Shown here in pieces: positions 1 to 8,473 of a DNA stretch of 35,044 nt. The DNA lies in the NCBI GenBank assembly GCA_003695765.1, contig RFHQ01000161.1:1-35044 (forward strand), read 5' to 3'. This DNA comes from Gammaproteobacteria bacterium. GTDB lineage: Bacteria > Pseudomonadota > Gammaproteobacteria > Steroidobacterales > GCA-2729495. Position 1 is the first letter of the stretch, and every line of letters begins with the position of its first letter. The notes under the pieces were generated by a model. It made no database searches. It was not told the DNA's origin and worked only from the letters and a program-made list of their open reading frames with translations. The position numbers and the translations under genes are program-made.

Positions 1-879
1 CGGCCACTCGCCGTTGAAAGACACCCGGTGCATCAGGCGATGGGCCTGCCCGAAATCGAAGATCCCGCGGTGTAGCGTCGAATAGTTGTCCCAGATGGCG
101 AGCGTGCCCGGCGCCCAGTGCAGGCGCGCCTGGTACTCCGGCCGTGTCTGGTGGGCGAACAGGAAGTCCAGCACGGCGCGGCTTTCCGCACGGCTCATGC
201 CGACGATCTCGCGCGCCAATAGTTCCGAGACGAACAGGAAACGCCGGCCGGTCTCCGGGTGAGTACAAACCACGGGGTGCTCGGTCGGGGGCAGGTAGCG
301 CCGCATCTCGTCCAGCGCCTTGCCGCCGAGTTGCTCGAGCACGCGCCAGGGATCGCGCGCGATGTTGTCGTGCAGGCAGCTGAGCCCATCCACAAAACCC
401 TGCCAGGCCCGCGACAGGTCGGCATAAGCGGCGCACTGGTCCGCCCAGACCGTATCGCCGCCACCGGGCGGTACGTCCAGCGCATAGAGCAAAGAGCCGC
501 GGGTCGGCCGGGGACGAAAGGAACTGTCCGCATGCCAGTTGATGTCTGACACCGGCCCGGCATACAGGGCCGGGTATTCCTGCACCCAGACGCCCGGAAA
601 GCCGTCGAGACTGCCGACGTAGCCCTGTTGCTGGATCTCGCCGAAGCGCTTGCCGAGCGCCAGCTGCTGCGCCGGTTGGAGCCGTTGTTCGCGCAGGAAC
701 AGCACCTGGTACTTCAGCCAGGCATCGCGGAGATCCGCGAACAGCGCGTCGTCCTCGACCGCATCGGCGACCTGAATGCCCTCGACCCAGGCGCCGAAGG
801 TGCCGGTCACCGGACGGGCATCGAAGTGTCGGTAGCGGGTCGGCCCGATCGGCTCGCGTTCCTGCAGGCGCTGGTCCAT
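1..879 (-). CDS. TauD/TfdA family Fe(II)/2-oxoglutarate-dependent dioxygenase (3' end cut by window)
   Basis: The frame reads MDQRLQEREP and is open for 293 codons to the window edge. The fold is recognisable as a taurine/2,4-D dioxygenase: the Fe-binding H-x-D is His116/Asp118 (WHADSSF), the distal His is His270 (NYSTLHRG), and the 2-oxoglutarate-binding arginines are Arg281 and Arg285 (RLMHRV), followed by the usual F-N-G-E near the C-terminus. Only a few residues should be missing. Such enzymes hydroxylate a substrate while decarboxylating 2-oxoglutarate in the cytoplasm; the substrate cannot be read from sequence and need not be taurine. The start lies 12 bases after the cytochrome c stop, with no clear ribosome site, so translation is probably coupled within the amidohydrolase-cytochrome operon. 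The family is certain, the reaction unknown. Confidence 0.9.
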   Translation of the reverse strand, partial: MDQRLQEREPIGPTRYRHFDARPVTGTFGAWVEGIQVADAVEDDALFADLRDAWLKYQVLFLREQRLQPAQQLALGKRFGEIQQQGYVGSLDGFPGVWVQEYPALYAGPVSDINWHADSSFRPRPTRGSLLYALDVPPGGGDTVWADQCAAYADLSRAWQGFVDGLSCLHDNIARDPWRVLEQLGGKALDEMRRYLPPTEHPVVCTHPETGRRFLFVSELLAREIVGMSRAESRAVLDFLFAHQTRPEYQARLHWAPGTLAIWDNYSTLHRGIFDFGQAHRLMHRVSFNGEWP

Positions 880-891
880 GCGGTATGCGGT

Positions 892-1290
892 TCAGGTACC
901 GGAAAATGTGCGGACGAAGGCCACCAGGTCCTTGATCTCCTGGTCGGTGAAATAGTCGCCCCAGGCCGGCATGATGATCGAGCGCCCGACCGCTGCCCCG
1001 CCACGGCAGATCGCCAGGTACAGGAATTCGTCGCTCAACTGGCGCATATAGGTTGGGTCACTCTGGTCGGCCGGTGGCTCGTCCATGTGCATAACGATGA
1101 CATCGGTCTTGCCGCTCGCGCCATGGCACTCGGCGCAGTTCTCCGCATGCAGCGCCGCCCCGCGCGCCGGGTCGCCGCGCAGCTCGCCGCTCGGCACGCA
1201 ACCGTTGCTGCTCAGTGCATCCTCGGCGGCGGCTGCCGACAAGACCGGCCCCAGCAGCAGGCCAGCGAGGAACAATGCGCCGCACCTCAT
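892..1290 (-). CDS. Small exported class I cytochrome c
   Basis: The product is 132 residues. An N-terminal signal peptide (residues 1-22, MRCGALFLAGLLLG then an Ala-rich cleavage region) is followed by one haem c site, CAECH at residues 52-56, and a likely axial methionine in MPAWG near residue 107. The end, FTDQEIKDLVAFVRTFS, is the typical last helix of a monohaem cytochrome c. It should sit in the periplasm and carry single electrons. Its ATG overlaps the stop of the upstream amidohydrolase as ATGA, so the two are translationally coupled. An extra Cys at residue 31 lies outside the haem motif. The pairing suggests it accepts electrons from a periplasmic oxidation connected with the operon's substrate, but no partner oxidoreductase is visible here. 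Confidence 0.88.
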   Translation of the reverse strand: MRCGALFLAGLLLGPVLSAAAAEDALSSNGCVPSGELRGDPARGAALHAENCAECHGASGKTDVIVMHMDEPPADQSDPTYMRQLSDEFLYLAICRGGAAVGRSIIMPAWGDYFTDQEIKDLVAFVRTFSGT

Positions 1291-2726
1291 GCCGCGACCC
1301 AGCCGTAAGCGGTGTTGCTGCGCCGGCCGCCATTCTCCCGCCAAGCGGCTTTCGCCTCGCTCAGCCGGTCCCCGGAAATCGCCTGCCGCTGTGCGCCGAC
1401 GTCGATGCCATACAGGCGCGCCGCGTTCAGGCCGAAGATCTTTTCCCGGTCGGCATCGGTCAGTGGCGGATAGCCGTGCCGTTCCTGCAGCTGCTCCGGG
1501 ATCTGGAAGCGGCGGAAGGCCTCGATCAGCCACTGCGGCGAGCCCCACCAGATGCAATCGGTGCCCCAGAGGATCCGTTCGGCCCCGAAACTCTGCAGCA
1601 ACTGTCCCAGCAGATGACCGGCGATCTCCGGGTGCGTGACGACCGAGAACGCGAACACCGTGCCCAATTCGGCGTAGACGTTGTCCAGCGCCGGGTCGGC
1701 GGCCACGGTCCGGCACAGGTCCGTGGTCCAGGGGATGTAACCGTTCTCGCCGATACCGCTCTTGCCCGGTGGCAGCGACGCCACCATGTGCCGCATGCCC
1801 GAGTGATAGACGATGAAGTTGAGATCGGGAAAATCCTTCGCGGCCGCGGTCATGTCTTCCGGCAGCCAGTACCAGTATTTCGGCTTGCCCTTCGGGCCGC
1901 GCCCCGGCAGCGGCAGGCCCTTGTGTGCGCTGATGTTGCGGATGCCCAGTTCGCGCGACTTCTCGAGGAAGGGGTAGGCGACGGCCTCGTCGTCCAGCCG
2001 CCACGGCGAGGTCGGGTTGCCGGTATAGAACTTCCAGCCGTCGATGCCGAGTTCCTTGACCTGGTATTCGGCGTCCTCCAGCGCATTCGGCAGGGTCGGA
2101 TCACCGAGGCCGTGGCTCAGCATGCGCTGCGATCCGGCGGCTGCGTTGACCGTGTTGCGCGTGCCGACCATGTCCTCGACCGGCAGCGCGAAGTGCTCGC
2201 GGGTACCGATCACGGCGCCTGAGATCATCGCCATCACGGTATCGCTGTCGAAGAAGATCTCGCGGATGTAATTGGCGCGGTGCAGATCGTCCTTGCCGGG
2301 GGCGACCTCGGCCAGCACCGGATTCAGGCCCAGCTTGCCGGTCATGCGGCGGAAGGCCAGCGGCCCGTCGATGCTGTCCTTTACATGATGGGTCTGGATG
2401 TCGACGATGAACTGGTCCTTGGGCCAGCGTTCGCTGAAAGCCGATGGATCCAGCGCTTCATCTGGGCTGACGTCGAAGCTGTCCCCGTAGACCCGGTTCA
2501 TCGCCAGAAAGGCGGCGGCCAGCCCGCCGCTGCTGCGCAGGAAATCACGCCGCGACAGCCCCAGCCGGCGCCCGTAGTCGTCGGCCATCGCCAGCAGCAA
2601 TGCCTCGACCTGCCGCTGGTCGGCCGTTTGCGGCAGCGGGTGGAATTCCTCGTTGGAGATCACCTGTGTCGGCAGGGGTAGCCGCCGGCCGAGCAAACGG
2701 TCCAGGCGATTCTTGCGGATCCACAT
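1287..2726 (-). CDS. Amidohydrolase family 2 protein with an internal twin-arginine motif
   Basis: The product is 479 residues from an ATG preceded by a good GAGGTG ribosome site about 8 bases upstream. Its C-terminal three quarters resemble the amidohydrolase-2 (ACMSD-like) TIM barrel: VDIQTHHV at about 109-115, SAHKG, IVYHSGMRH, and LWGTDCIWWGSP with the conserved Asp near the end. The usual D-x-H-x-H start of the barrel reads D-x-Q-T-H here, so one classical metal ligand is glutamine at residue 111. A Tat-like SRRDFLRSSGG followed by a hydrophobic stretch lies at residues 58-76, after a 57-residue coding-like extension, not at the very N-terminus. A second ATG at 2588 would give a conventional Tat signal. 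From memory, relatives carry the same extension, so I keep the longer form. The reaction is probably hydrolysis or decarboxylation; the substrate is unknown. Confidence 0.85.
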   Translation of the reverse strand: MWIRKNRLDRLLGRRLPLPTQVISNEEFHPLPQTADQRQVEALLLAMADDYGRRLGLSRRDFLRSSGGLAAAFLAMNRVYGDSFDVSPDEALDPSAFSERWPKDQFIVDIQTHHVKDSIDGPLAFRRMTGKLGLNPVLAEVAPGKDDLHRANYIREIFFDSDTVMAMISGAVIGTREHFALPVEDMVGTRNTVNAAAGSQRMLSHGLGDPTLPNALEDAEYQVKELGIDGWKFYTGNPTSPWRLDDEAVAYPFLEKSRELGIRNISAHKGLPLPGRGPKGKPKYWYWLPEDMTAAAKDFPDLNFIVYHSGMRHMVASLPPGKSGIGENGYIPWTTDLCRTVAADPALDNVYAELGTVFAFSVVTHPEIAGHLLGQLLQSFGAERILWGTDCIWWGSPQWLIEAFRRFQIPEQLQERHGYPPLTDADREKIFGLNAARLYGIDVGAQRQAISGDRLSEAKAAWRENGGRRSNTAYGWVAA

Positions 2727-2773
2727 GCTGCACACCTCATCGTCGGGGCCGGCCGCGCCGGCGGGTGGGCGCC

Positions 2774-2801
2774 AATGTAGCGCCGGGCCTGCGGTCGCCA
2801 A
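2774..2801 (-). promoter_or_regulatory. Candidate sigma-70 promoter for the amidohydrolase-cytochrome-dioxygenase operon
   Basis: On the minus strand TTGGCG (2801-2796) and TACATT (2779-2774) are separated by 16 bases, four of six matches each to the consensus boxes. Transcription would begin near 2767 and leave a leader of about 40 bases before the ATG at 2726. It lies downstream of the terminator at 2868-2896, so the operon would not depend on reading through that terminator. High-GC DNA yields chance matches, so this is only moderately supported. Confidence 0.35.
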
Positions 2802-2867
2802 AGCGGCGGGCGGCGGTGTGTCCATTGTTCGGGATGTCACTGCGACGGGTCCTGTCCGCGCAGCAGC

Positions 2868-2896
2868 AAAAAAATGGCCCCGCGTCCGCGGGGCCA
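2868..2896 (-). terminator. Rho-independent terminator on the minus strand
   Basis: A perfect 9-bp GC-rich stem, TGGCCCCGC with GCGGGGCCA (2896-2888 and 2883-2875), has a 4-base loop and is followed on the minus strand by seven consecutive T (2874-2868). The plus strand lacks a T-run after the hairpin, so orientation is clear. It is the best terminator in the window, yet it lies upstream of the amidohydrolase gene rather than after any gene. Confidence 0.88.
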
Positions 2897-2989
2897 AGTG
2901 TTGCCCGACAGCTTCGGGCCGTGGTCTCGCTTAAGGGGGAAGGGGTGACCACGAACGCATTCTGCCGCCGGCCGGCTTAAGCGAAGCTT
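2868..2989 (-). ncRNA. Candidate structured small RNA ending in a rho-independent terminator
   Basis: No minus-strand gene precedes the terminator at 2868-2896, yet the 90 bases before it are highly structured. In transcript order there is a U-C-G-C-U-U-A-A-G segment (2984-2976); a 7-bp stem CGUGGUC/GACCACG (2953-2947 with 2926-2920) closing a 20-base loop containing CCCCUUCCCCC; a 6-bp stem GCCCGA/UCGGGC (2919-2903); and the terminator. The first segment is perfectly complementary over 9 bases to CUUAAGCGA (2935-2927) inside the C-rich loop, giving either an H-type pseudoknot or two mutually exclusive folds. A weak promoter, TTCACG-16 bases-TAATGT (TAATGT at 3001-2996), would start the RNA near 2989, about 120 nt long. 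C-rich loops are used by several bacterial small RNAs to bind Shine-Dalgarno sequences. I do not recognise a named family; a leader or attenuator of the downstream operon is the alternative. Confidence 0.6.
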
Positions 2990-3007
2990 GGCGCGACATT
3001 AAGTTTT

Positions 3008-3036
3008 GTTCAGGCTTCGTGAACCAGTTCCTGAAC
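3008..3036. promoter_or_regulatory. Interrupted inverted repeat, possible operator
   Basis: GTTCAGG (3008-3014) and CCTGAAC (3030-3036) form a perfect 7-base inverted repeat with a 15-base spacer. A shorter GAAC-CA-GTTC palindrome sits inside it, so four GTTC/GAAC quarters alternate. It lies between the TATACT box of the protease gene and the possible start of the minus-strand RNA, where a bound regulator could affect both. The cognate regulator is unknown. Confidence 0.4.
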
Positions 3037-3044
3037 GGCGCATC

Positions 3045-3050
3045 TATACT
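3045..3050 (+). promoter_or_regulatory. Candidate -10 box (TATACT) for the subtilase gene
   Basis: TATACT matches five of six consensus positions in an otherwise GC-rich stretch and lies 81 bases before the protease ATG at 3132. No good -35 box is found at 16-18 bases upstream; the inverted repeat at 3008-3036 occupies that position, so an activator-dependent promoter is possible. Confidence 0.4.
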
Positions 3051-3131
3051 GGGGATGCTGCGGGCATCGGCCGGAGCCCAGGCCCGAACGGCGGCCGGCG
3101 CTTCCGGGGGTTCGCGGCGCGGGGCCGACGG

Positions 3132-5712
<2,581 letters not shown>

Positions 5713-5720
<8 letters not shown>

Positions 5721-5737
5721 CCAGCGGTCAGAGCGGC
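5713..5737. terminator. Hairpin spanning both stop codons of a convergent gene pair
   Basis: GCCGC-TGACC (5713-5722) pairs with GGTCA (5726-5730) and, after a 2-base bulge, GCGGC (5733-5737), giving a 10-bp stem with a 3-base loop. The protease TGA (5718-5720) and the opposing NnrU-family stop (5728-5730) are paired inside it. There is no U-tract on either side, so its role in termination is inferred only from position and stability. Confidence 0.45.
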
Positions 5738-6423
5738 AACCACGCGCCCAGCGGCGACACGCCGGCGAAAGCCGCGTGGAAGCGCAGCAGCGCAACCCAG
5801 GCCAGCAGGCCGAGCAGCGGGCGCCACCAGCCGATCTCGGACAGCCGCAGCCGGTTGCGTCCGGCCATGATCGCGGCAAAGGGCAGGATCGAGGTCACTG
5901 CGGCGAAGCGTTCCCACTGCGCGCCGGCGCTGGCGCGCCGCTTGGCATCGATGGATTTCGCCCCGGCGAGCGCGAGCAGGAGCAGGCTGCCGAACAGCAA
6001 AGCCGACGCGAGATCCCCGTTGACCAGCAGGTGGATTGCCGCCCAGAGGGCTGCGCCCATCAGGAACGGATGCCGGGTCACGCGCAGGATGCCACGGGCC
6101 GGCTCCGCCGCCTCGAGCAGGCGCTCGGCGCCGGCGAGCGTCGGGCTCGGTGTCGTCAGGCCGATCACGGCCAGCAGGCAGGCCGGCAGCATCAGCAGGG
6201 CGGCCAGCGGTTGCAGCGCGTGGACTTGTCCCCAGGTCTCGACGTAAGGGGCGGCCTTATAGGCCTCGGCCAGCCAGGCGAGGGCCAGCAGGGACAGCAG
6301 GGAATAGGCCAGCAGATAGGGAAGCTCGCCGATGCGCTGCATCAGCCAGCCACGCAAGCGCGTGCCGGAGATGCCGAGGTGGCTGCCGGTGAAGAAGATC
6401 GCGGCCAGCGTGAGGCGAAGCAT
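5728..6423 (-). CDS. NnrU-family integral membrane protein
   Basis: The product is 231 residues, almost entirely hydrophobic helices, with the family's recognisable N-terminus (TGSHLGISGTRLRGWLMQRIGE) and the central VTRHPFLMGAALWAAIHLLVNGDLAS segment typical of NnrU and related isoprenylcysteine methyltransferase-like membrane proteins. I count about six membrane segments. NnrU was named for a role around nitric oxide and nitrite metabolism in denitrifiers, but most members, this one included, sit away from denitrification genes and have no established function. A CTATAG-rich patch near 6458-6464 could serve as its promoter. No partner gene is evident: its neighbours are a convergent protease and a divergent transporter. 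Confidence 0.85.
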   Translation of the reverse strand: MLRLTLAAIFFTGSHLGISGTRLRGWLMQRIGELPYLLAYSLLSLLALAWLAEAYKAAPYVETWGQVHALQPLAALLMLPACLLAVIGLTTPSPTLAGAERLLEAAEPARGILRVTRHPFLMGAALWAAIHLLVNGDLASALLFGSLLLLALAGAKSIDAKRRASAGAQWERFAAVTSILPFAAIMAGRNRLRLSEIGWWRPLLGLLAWVALLRFHAAFAGVSPLGAWLPL

Positions 6424-6596
6424 CGGCCGGTGACTCCGGAGACAGGGGGTGGCGCCTATCTATAGCAGGAACAGGCGAGCGCCGCAGCCACGCTTCCCGC
6501 AGCCGGCACCGCCGCCTACACTAGGCGAATGACGGGCGGCGCAGTGCAGACCCGGCGGCTCGGCGTGTTCGGCAGCGCAGCGCGGGCGGACCGCTG

Positions 6597-7367
6597 ATGT
6601 TCAGCGGCAAAGGCGGGCGGCTGTTCGTCGTCCTGGCCGCTTTCTTCCTGACCAATGCGTTGCTGGCCGAGTTCGTCGGCGTGAAGATCTTCGCGCTGGA
6701 GCCGACGCTCGGTATCGCGCCGCTGGACTGGCGCCTGTTCGGCCAGCGCGGTTCGCTGAATTTCACCGTCGGCGTGCTGTTGTGGCCATTCGTGTTCGTC
6801 ATGACCGACGTCATCAACGAATACTTCGGCCGGCGCGGGGTGCGCTTCGTGACCTGGCTGACCATCGGGCTGATCGTCTACGCCTTCCTGTTTGCCTTTT
6901 TCGCAATCCGGGTGGCGCCGACGGACTGGTGGGTCGCTTCGCTCAGCCACCGCGGCGTGCCGGACATGCAGGCGGCTTTCGCGGCAATTTTCGGCCAGGG
7001 GCTCTGGTCCATCGGTGGCTCCCTGACGGCCTTCCTGATCGGGCAATTGCTGGATGTCGGGATCTTCCACCGGATCCGGCAGCTGACCGGCGAGCGGCTG
7101 GTCTGGCTGAGGGCCACCGGCTCGACGCTGGTCTCGCAACTCGTCGACAGTTTCGTCGTGCTCTACATCGCCTTCGTACTCGGACCGCAGCAGTGGGGCA
7201 TTGACCAGTTTCTCGCCGTCGGCACCGTCAACTACGGCTACAAGTGCCTGGCCGCCGTGGCCATGACGCCGCTGATCTACCTGGCGCACTGGACGATCGA
7301 TCGTTATCTCGGCGAGGAGGCCGGGCGCGTAAAGGCGCTGGCGGCGGAGGACCACGCCCAGTGGTAG
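6597..7367 (+). CDS. yhhQ: Queuosine precursor transporter, YhhQ family
   Basis: The product is 256 residues with about six hydrophobic helices. The family signature is clear: LTNALLAEFVGVKIF near the start, FVMTDVINEYFGRRGVRFVTW in the middle, and GSTLVSQLVDSFVVLYIAF followed by NYGYKCLAAVAMTPLIYLAHWTIDRYLG at the end. YhhQ proteins of the inner membrane import 7-deazaguanine precursors (preQ0 or preQ1) used to make queuosine in tRNA. No queuosine biosynthesis gene or preQ1 riboswitch is visible nearby, so whether the cell salvages or synthesises the precursor is unknown. The ATG at 6597 has a weak GGCGGA site. The VOC gene begins 4 bases after its stop, so the two are probably cotranscribed although no functional link is known. 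Confidence 0.9.
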   Translation: MFSGKGGRLFVVLAAFFLTNALLAEFVGVKIFALEPTLGIAPLDWRLFGQRGSLNFTVGVLLWPFVFVMTDVINEYFGRRGVRFVTWLTIGLIVYAFLFAFFAIRVAPTDWWVASLSHRGVPDMQAAFAAIFGQGLWSIGGSLTAFLIGQLLDVGIFHRIRQLTGERLVWLRATGSTLVSQLVDSFVVLYIAFVLGPQQWGIDQFLAVGTVNYGYKCLAAVAMTPLIYLAHWTIDRYLGEEAGRVKALAAEDHAQW

Positions 7368-7371
7368 TGGC

Positions 7372-8373
7372 ATGAGCGAGAGGGCAGTGCCGGCCCTCGA
7401 CGGTTCGCCGTTGGCCGCGGCCGTGATCGGCGTGGCCGACCTCAGTCGTTCAATGGCTTTCTACCGGGACCTGATCGGCATGGATGTCGTGCATGCCGGG
7501 CGCTGGCAGGGCCGCGCGTTCGAGCGGCACTGGGGCCTGCCGTCCGGCAGCGCGGCGAGCAGTGCCTTGCTGGCGGCCAGCGATGCGCCGGTCGGCCGCG
7601 TGCTGCTGCTGGAGTTCACTGCGTCGGCCCGTCAGCGCGTGCGCCAGCCTGGCCTGGCGCGGGCCTATGGCCTTGCCAACCTGAATTTCTATACCGCCGA
7701 CATCCATCGTGATGCGGAACGGCTGCGCGGCGCCGGTTACCGCTTCTGGTCTGCGCCGGTGCATTACGACCTCGGTCCGGAGGTCGGCACGCCGATCGAG
7801 GTCGTCTTCGAGGGGCCGGACGATGTGCCGGTCAACCTCGTCGAGCTGGCCAGTACCGACCCGGCCACCCGCATCGGTCAGATGCGGGCCTATGTGGAGC
7901 AACACGGGCGCACGCGCACCGGTTTCACGCCGGTCGTGACCTCGGCCCAGGTCGTCCGTGATCTGGAACGGGCGCGCGCCTTCTGCGAGCAGGTGCTCGG
8001 CATGCGTTTGCTGATCGACGAAGTCCTCGACAGCCCGGACACGAACCGGCTGCTCGGCCTGCCCGCCGGCAGCCGCAGCCGGGTACAGTTCATGCAGGGC
8101 GGGCACCCGTTCGGCAAGCTGGCACTGACGCAGCCGCTGAACTATGCCTGCGAGGATCTCGTGCCGCGGGCCGTGCCACCGAACATCGGTTATGTCGCCC
8201 AGCAGTTCCTCGTCGCGGACCTGCAGCAGGCCGCCGCCGTCGCCCGGGCACTCGCGGCGCCGGTCTATACGCCAGCGGTGGAACTGGATCTGCCCGGGCT
8301 CGGCCGCTGCGCCGCGATGCTGCTGCGCAACCCGGGCAGTGGCGCGCTGCAGGAACTGGTGCAGGCGCTGTAG
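7372..8373 (+). CDS. Two-domain VOC (glyoxalase/bleomycin-resistance/dioxygenase fold) protein
   Basis: The product is 333 residues made of two VOC modules: residues about 10-160, beginning AAAVIGVADLSRSMAFYRDLIGMDVV, and about 175-333, beginning TPVVTSAQVVRDLERARAFCEQVLGMRLL. The paired beta-alpha-beta-beta-beta layout resembles extradiol dioxygenases and other tandem VOC proteins, but the strict H-H-E metal triad of ring-cleaving enzymes is not obvious by eye, so I do not assign a reaction. Candidates are a lyase, an isomerase, a dioxygenase relative or a binding protein. It follows yhhQ by 4 bases and precedes a lipoprotein gene by 100 bases. The start ATG lacks a strong ribosome site, which suggests coupling to yhhQ. 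Confidence 0.8.
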   Translation: MSERAVPALDGSPLAAAVIGVADLSRSMAFYRDLIGMDVVHAGRWQGRAFERHWGLPSGSAASSALLAASDAPVGRVLLLEFTASARQRVRQPGLARAYGLANLNFYTADIHRDAERLRGAGYRFWSAPVHYDLGPEVGTPIEVVFEGPDDVPVNLVELASTDPATRIGQMRAYVEQHGRTRTGFTPVVTSAQVVRDLERARAFCEQVLGMRLLIDEVLDSPDTNRLLGLPAGSRSRVQFMQGGHPFGKLALTQPLNYACEDLVPRAVPPNIGYVAQQFLVADLQQAAAVARALAAPVYTPAVELDLPGLGRCAAMLLRNPGSGALQELVQAL

Positions 8374-8473
8374 AATCGGAACGGGGCCAACGCGATGAGA
8401 CGGGCGTCCCGCTGATATGTTCGGGCCAGCCAGACATGGGCGTTTGGCGCGCCGCCGCAATGAGGGGATCGCC

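Larger units (their letters stand above)
2727..3131. other. 405-base gene-free region between divergent genes
   Basis: No convincing protein-coding gene lies here, and the long minus frame that crosses it is antisense to the protease gene. From left to right the region holds a candidate promoter for the amidohydrolase operon (2774-2801), a strong minus-strand terminator (2868-2896), two further stem-loops and a long-range complementary pair that suggest a small RNA (2868-2989), an interrupted inverted repeat (3008-3036) and a TATACT box facing the protease gene (3045-3050). Confidence 0.7.

Noticed and set aside
2868-2989. 6S RNA, signal-recognition RNA or tmRNA as the identity of the structured minus-strand RNA
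   Set aside because: The sequence shows none of the defining features: no long 6S-type duplex with a central bubble, no SRP GGAA tetraloop domain, and no tRNA-like end or tag frame.
3008-3036. A LexA box
   Set aside because: The GTTC and GAAC units have the wrong spacing for the LexA sites I know, and neither neighbouring gene is an obvious SOS gene.
3006-3131. An upstream start for the subtilase
   Set aside because: It would place 42 charged residues before the lipoprotein signal and would begin upstream of the TATACT box.
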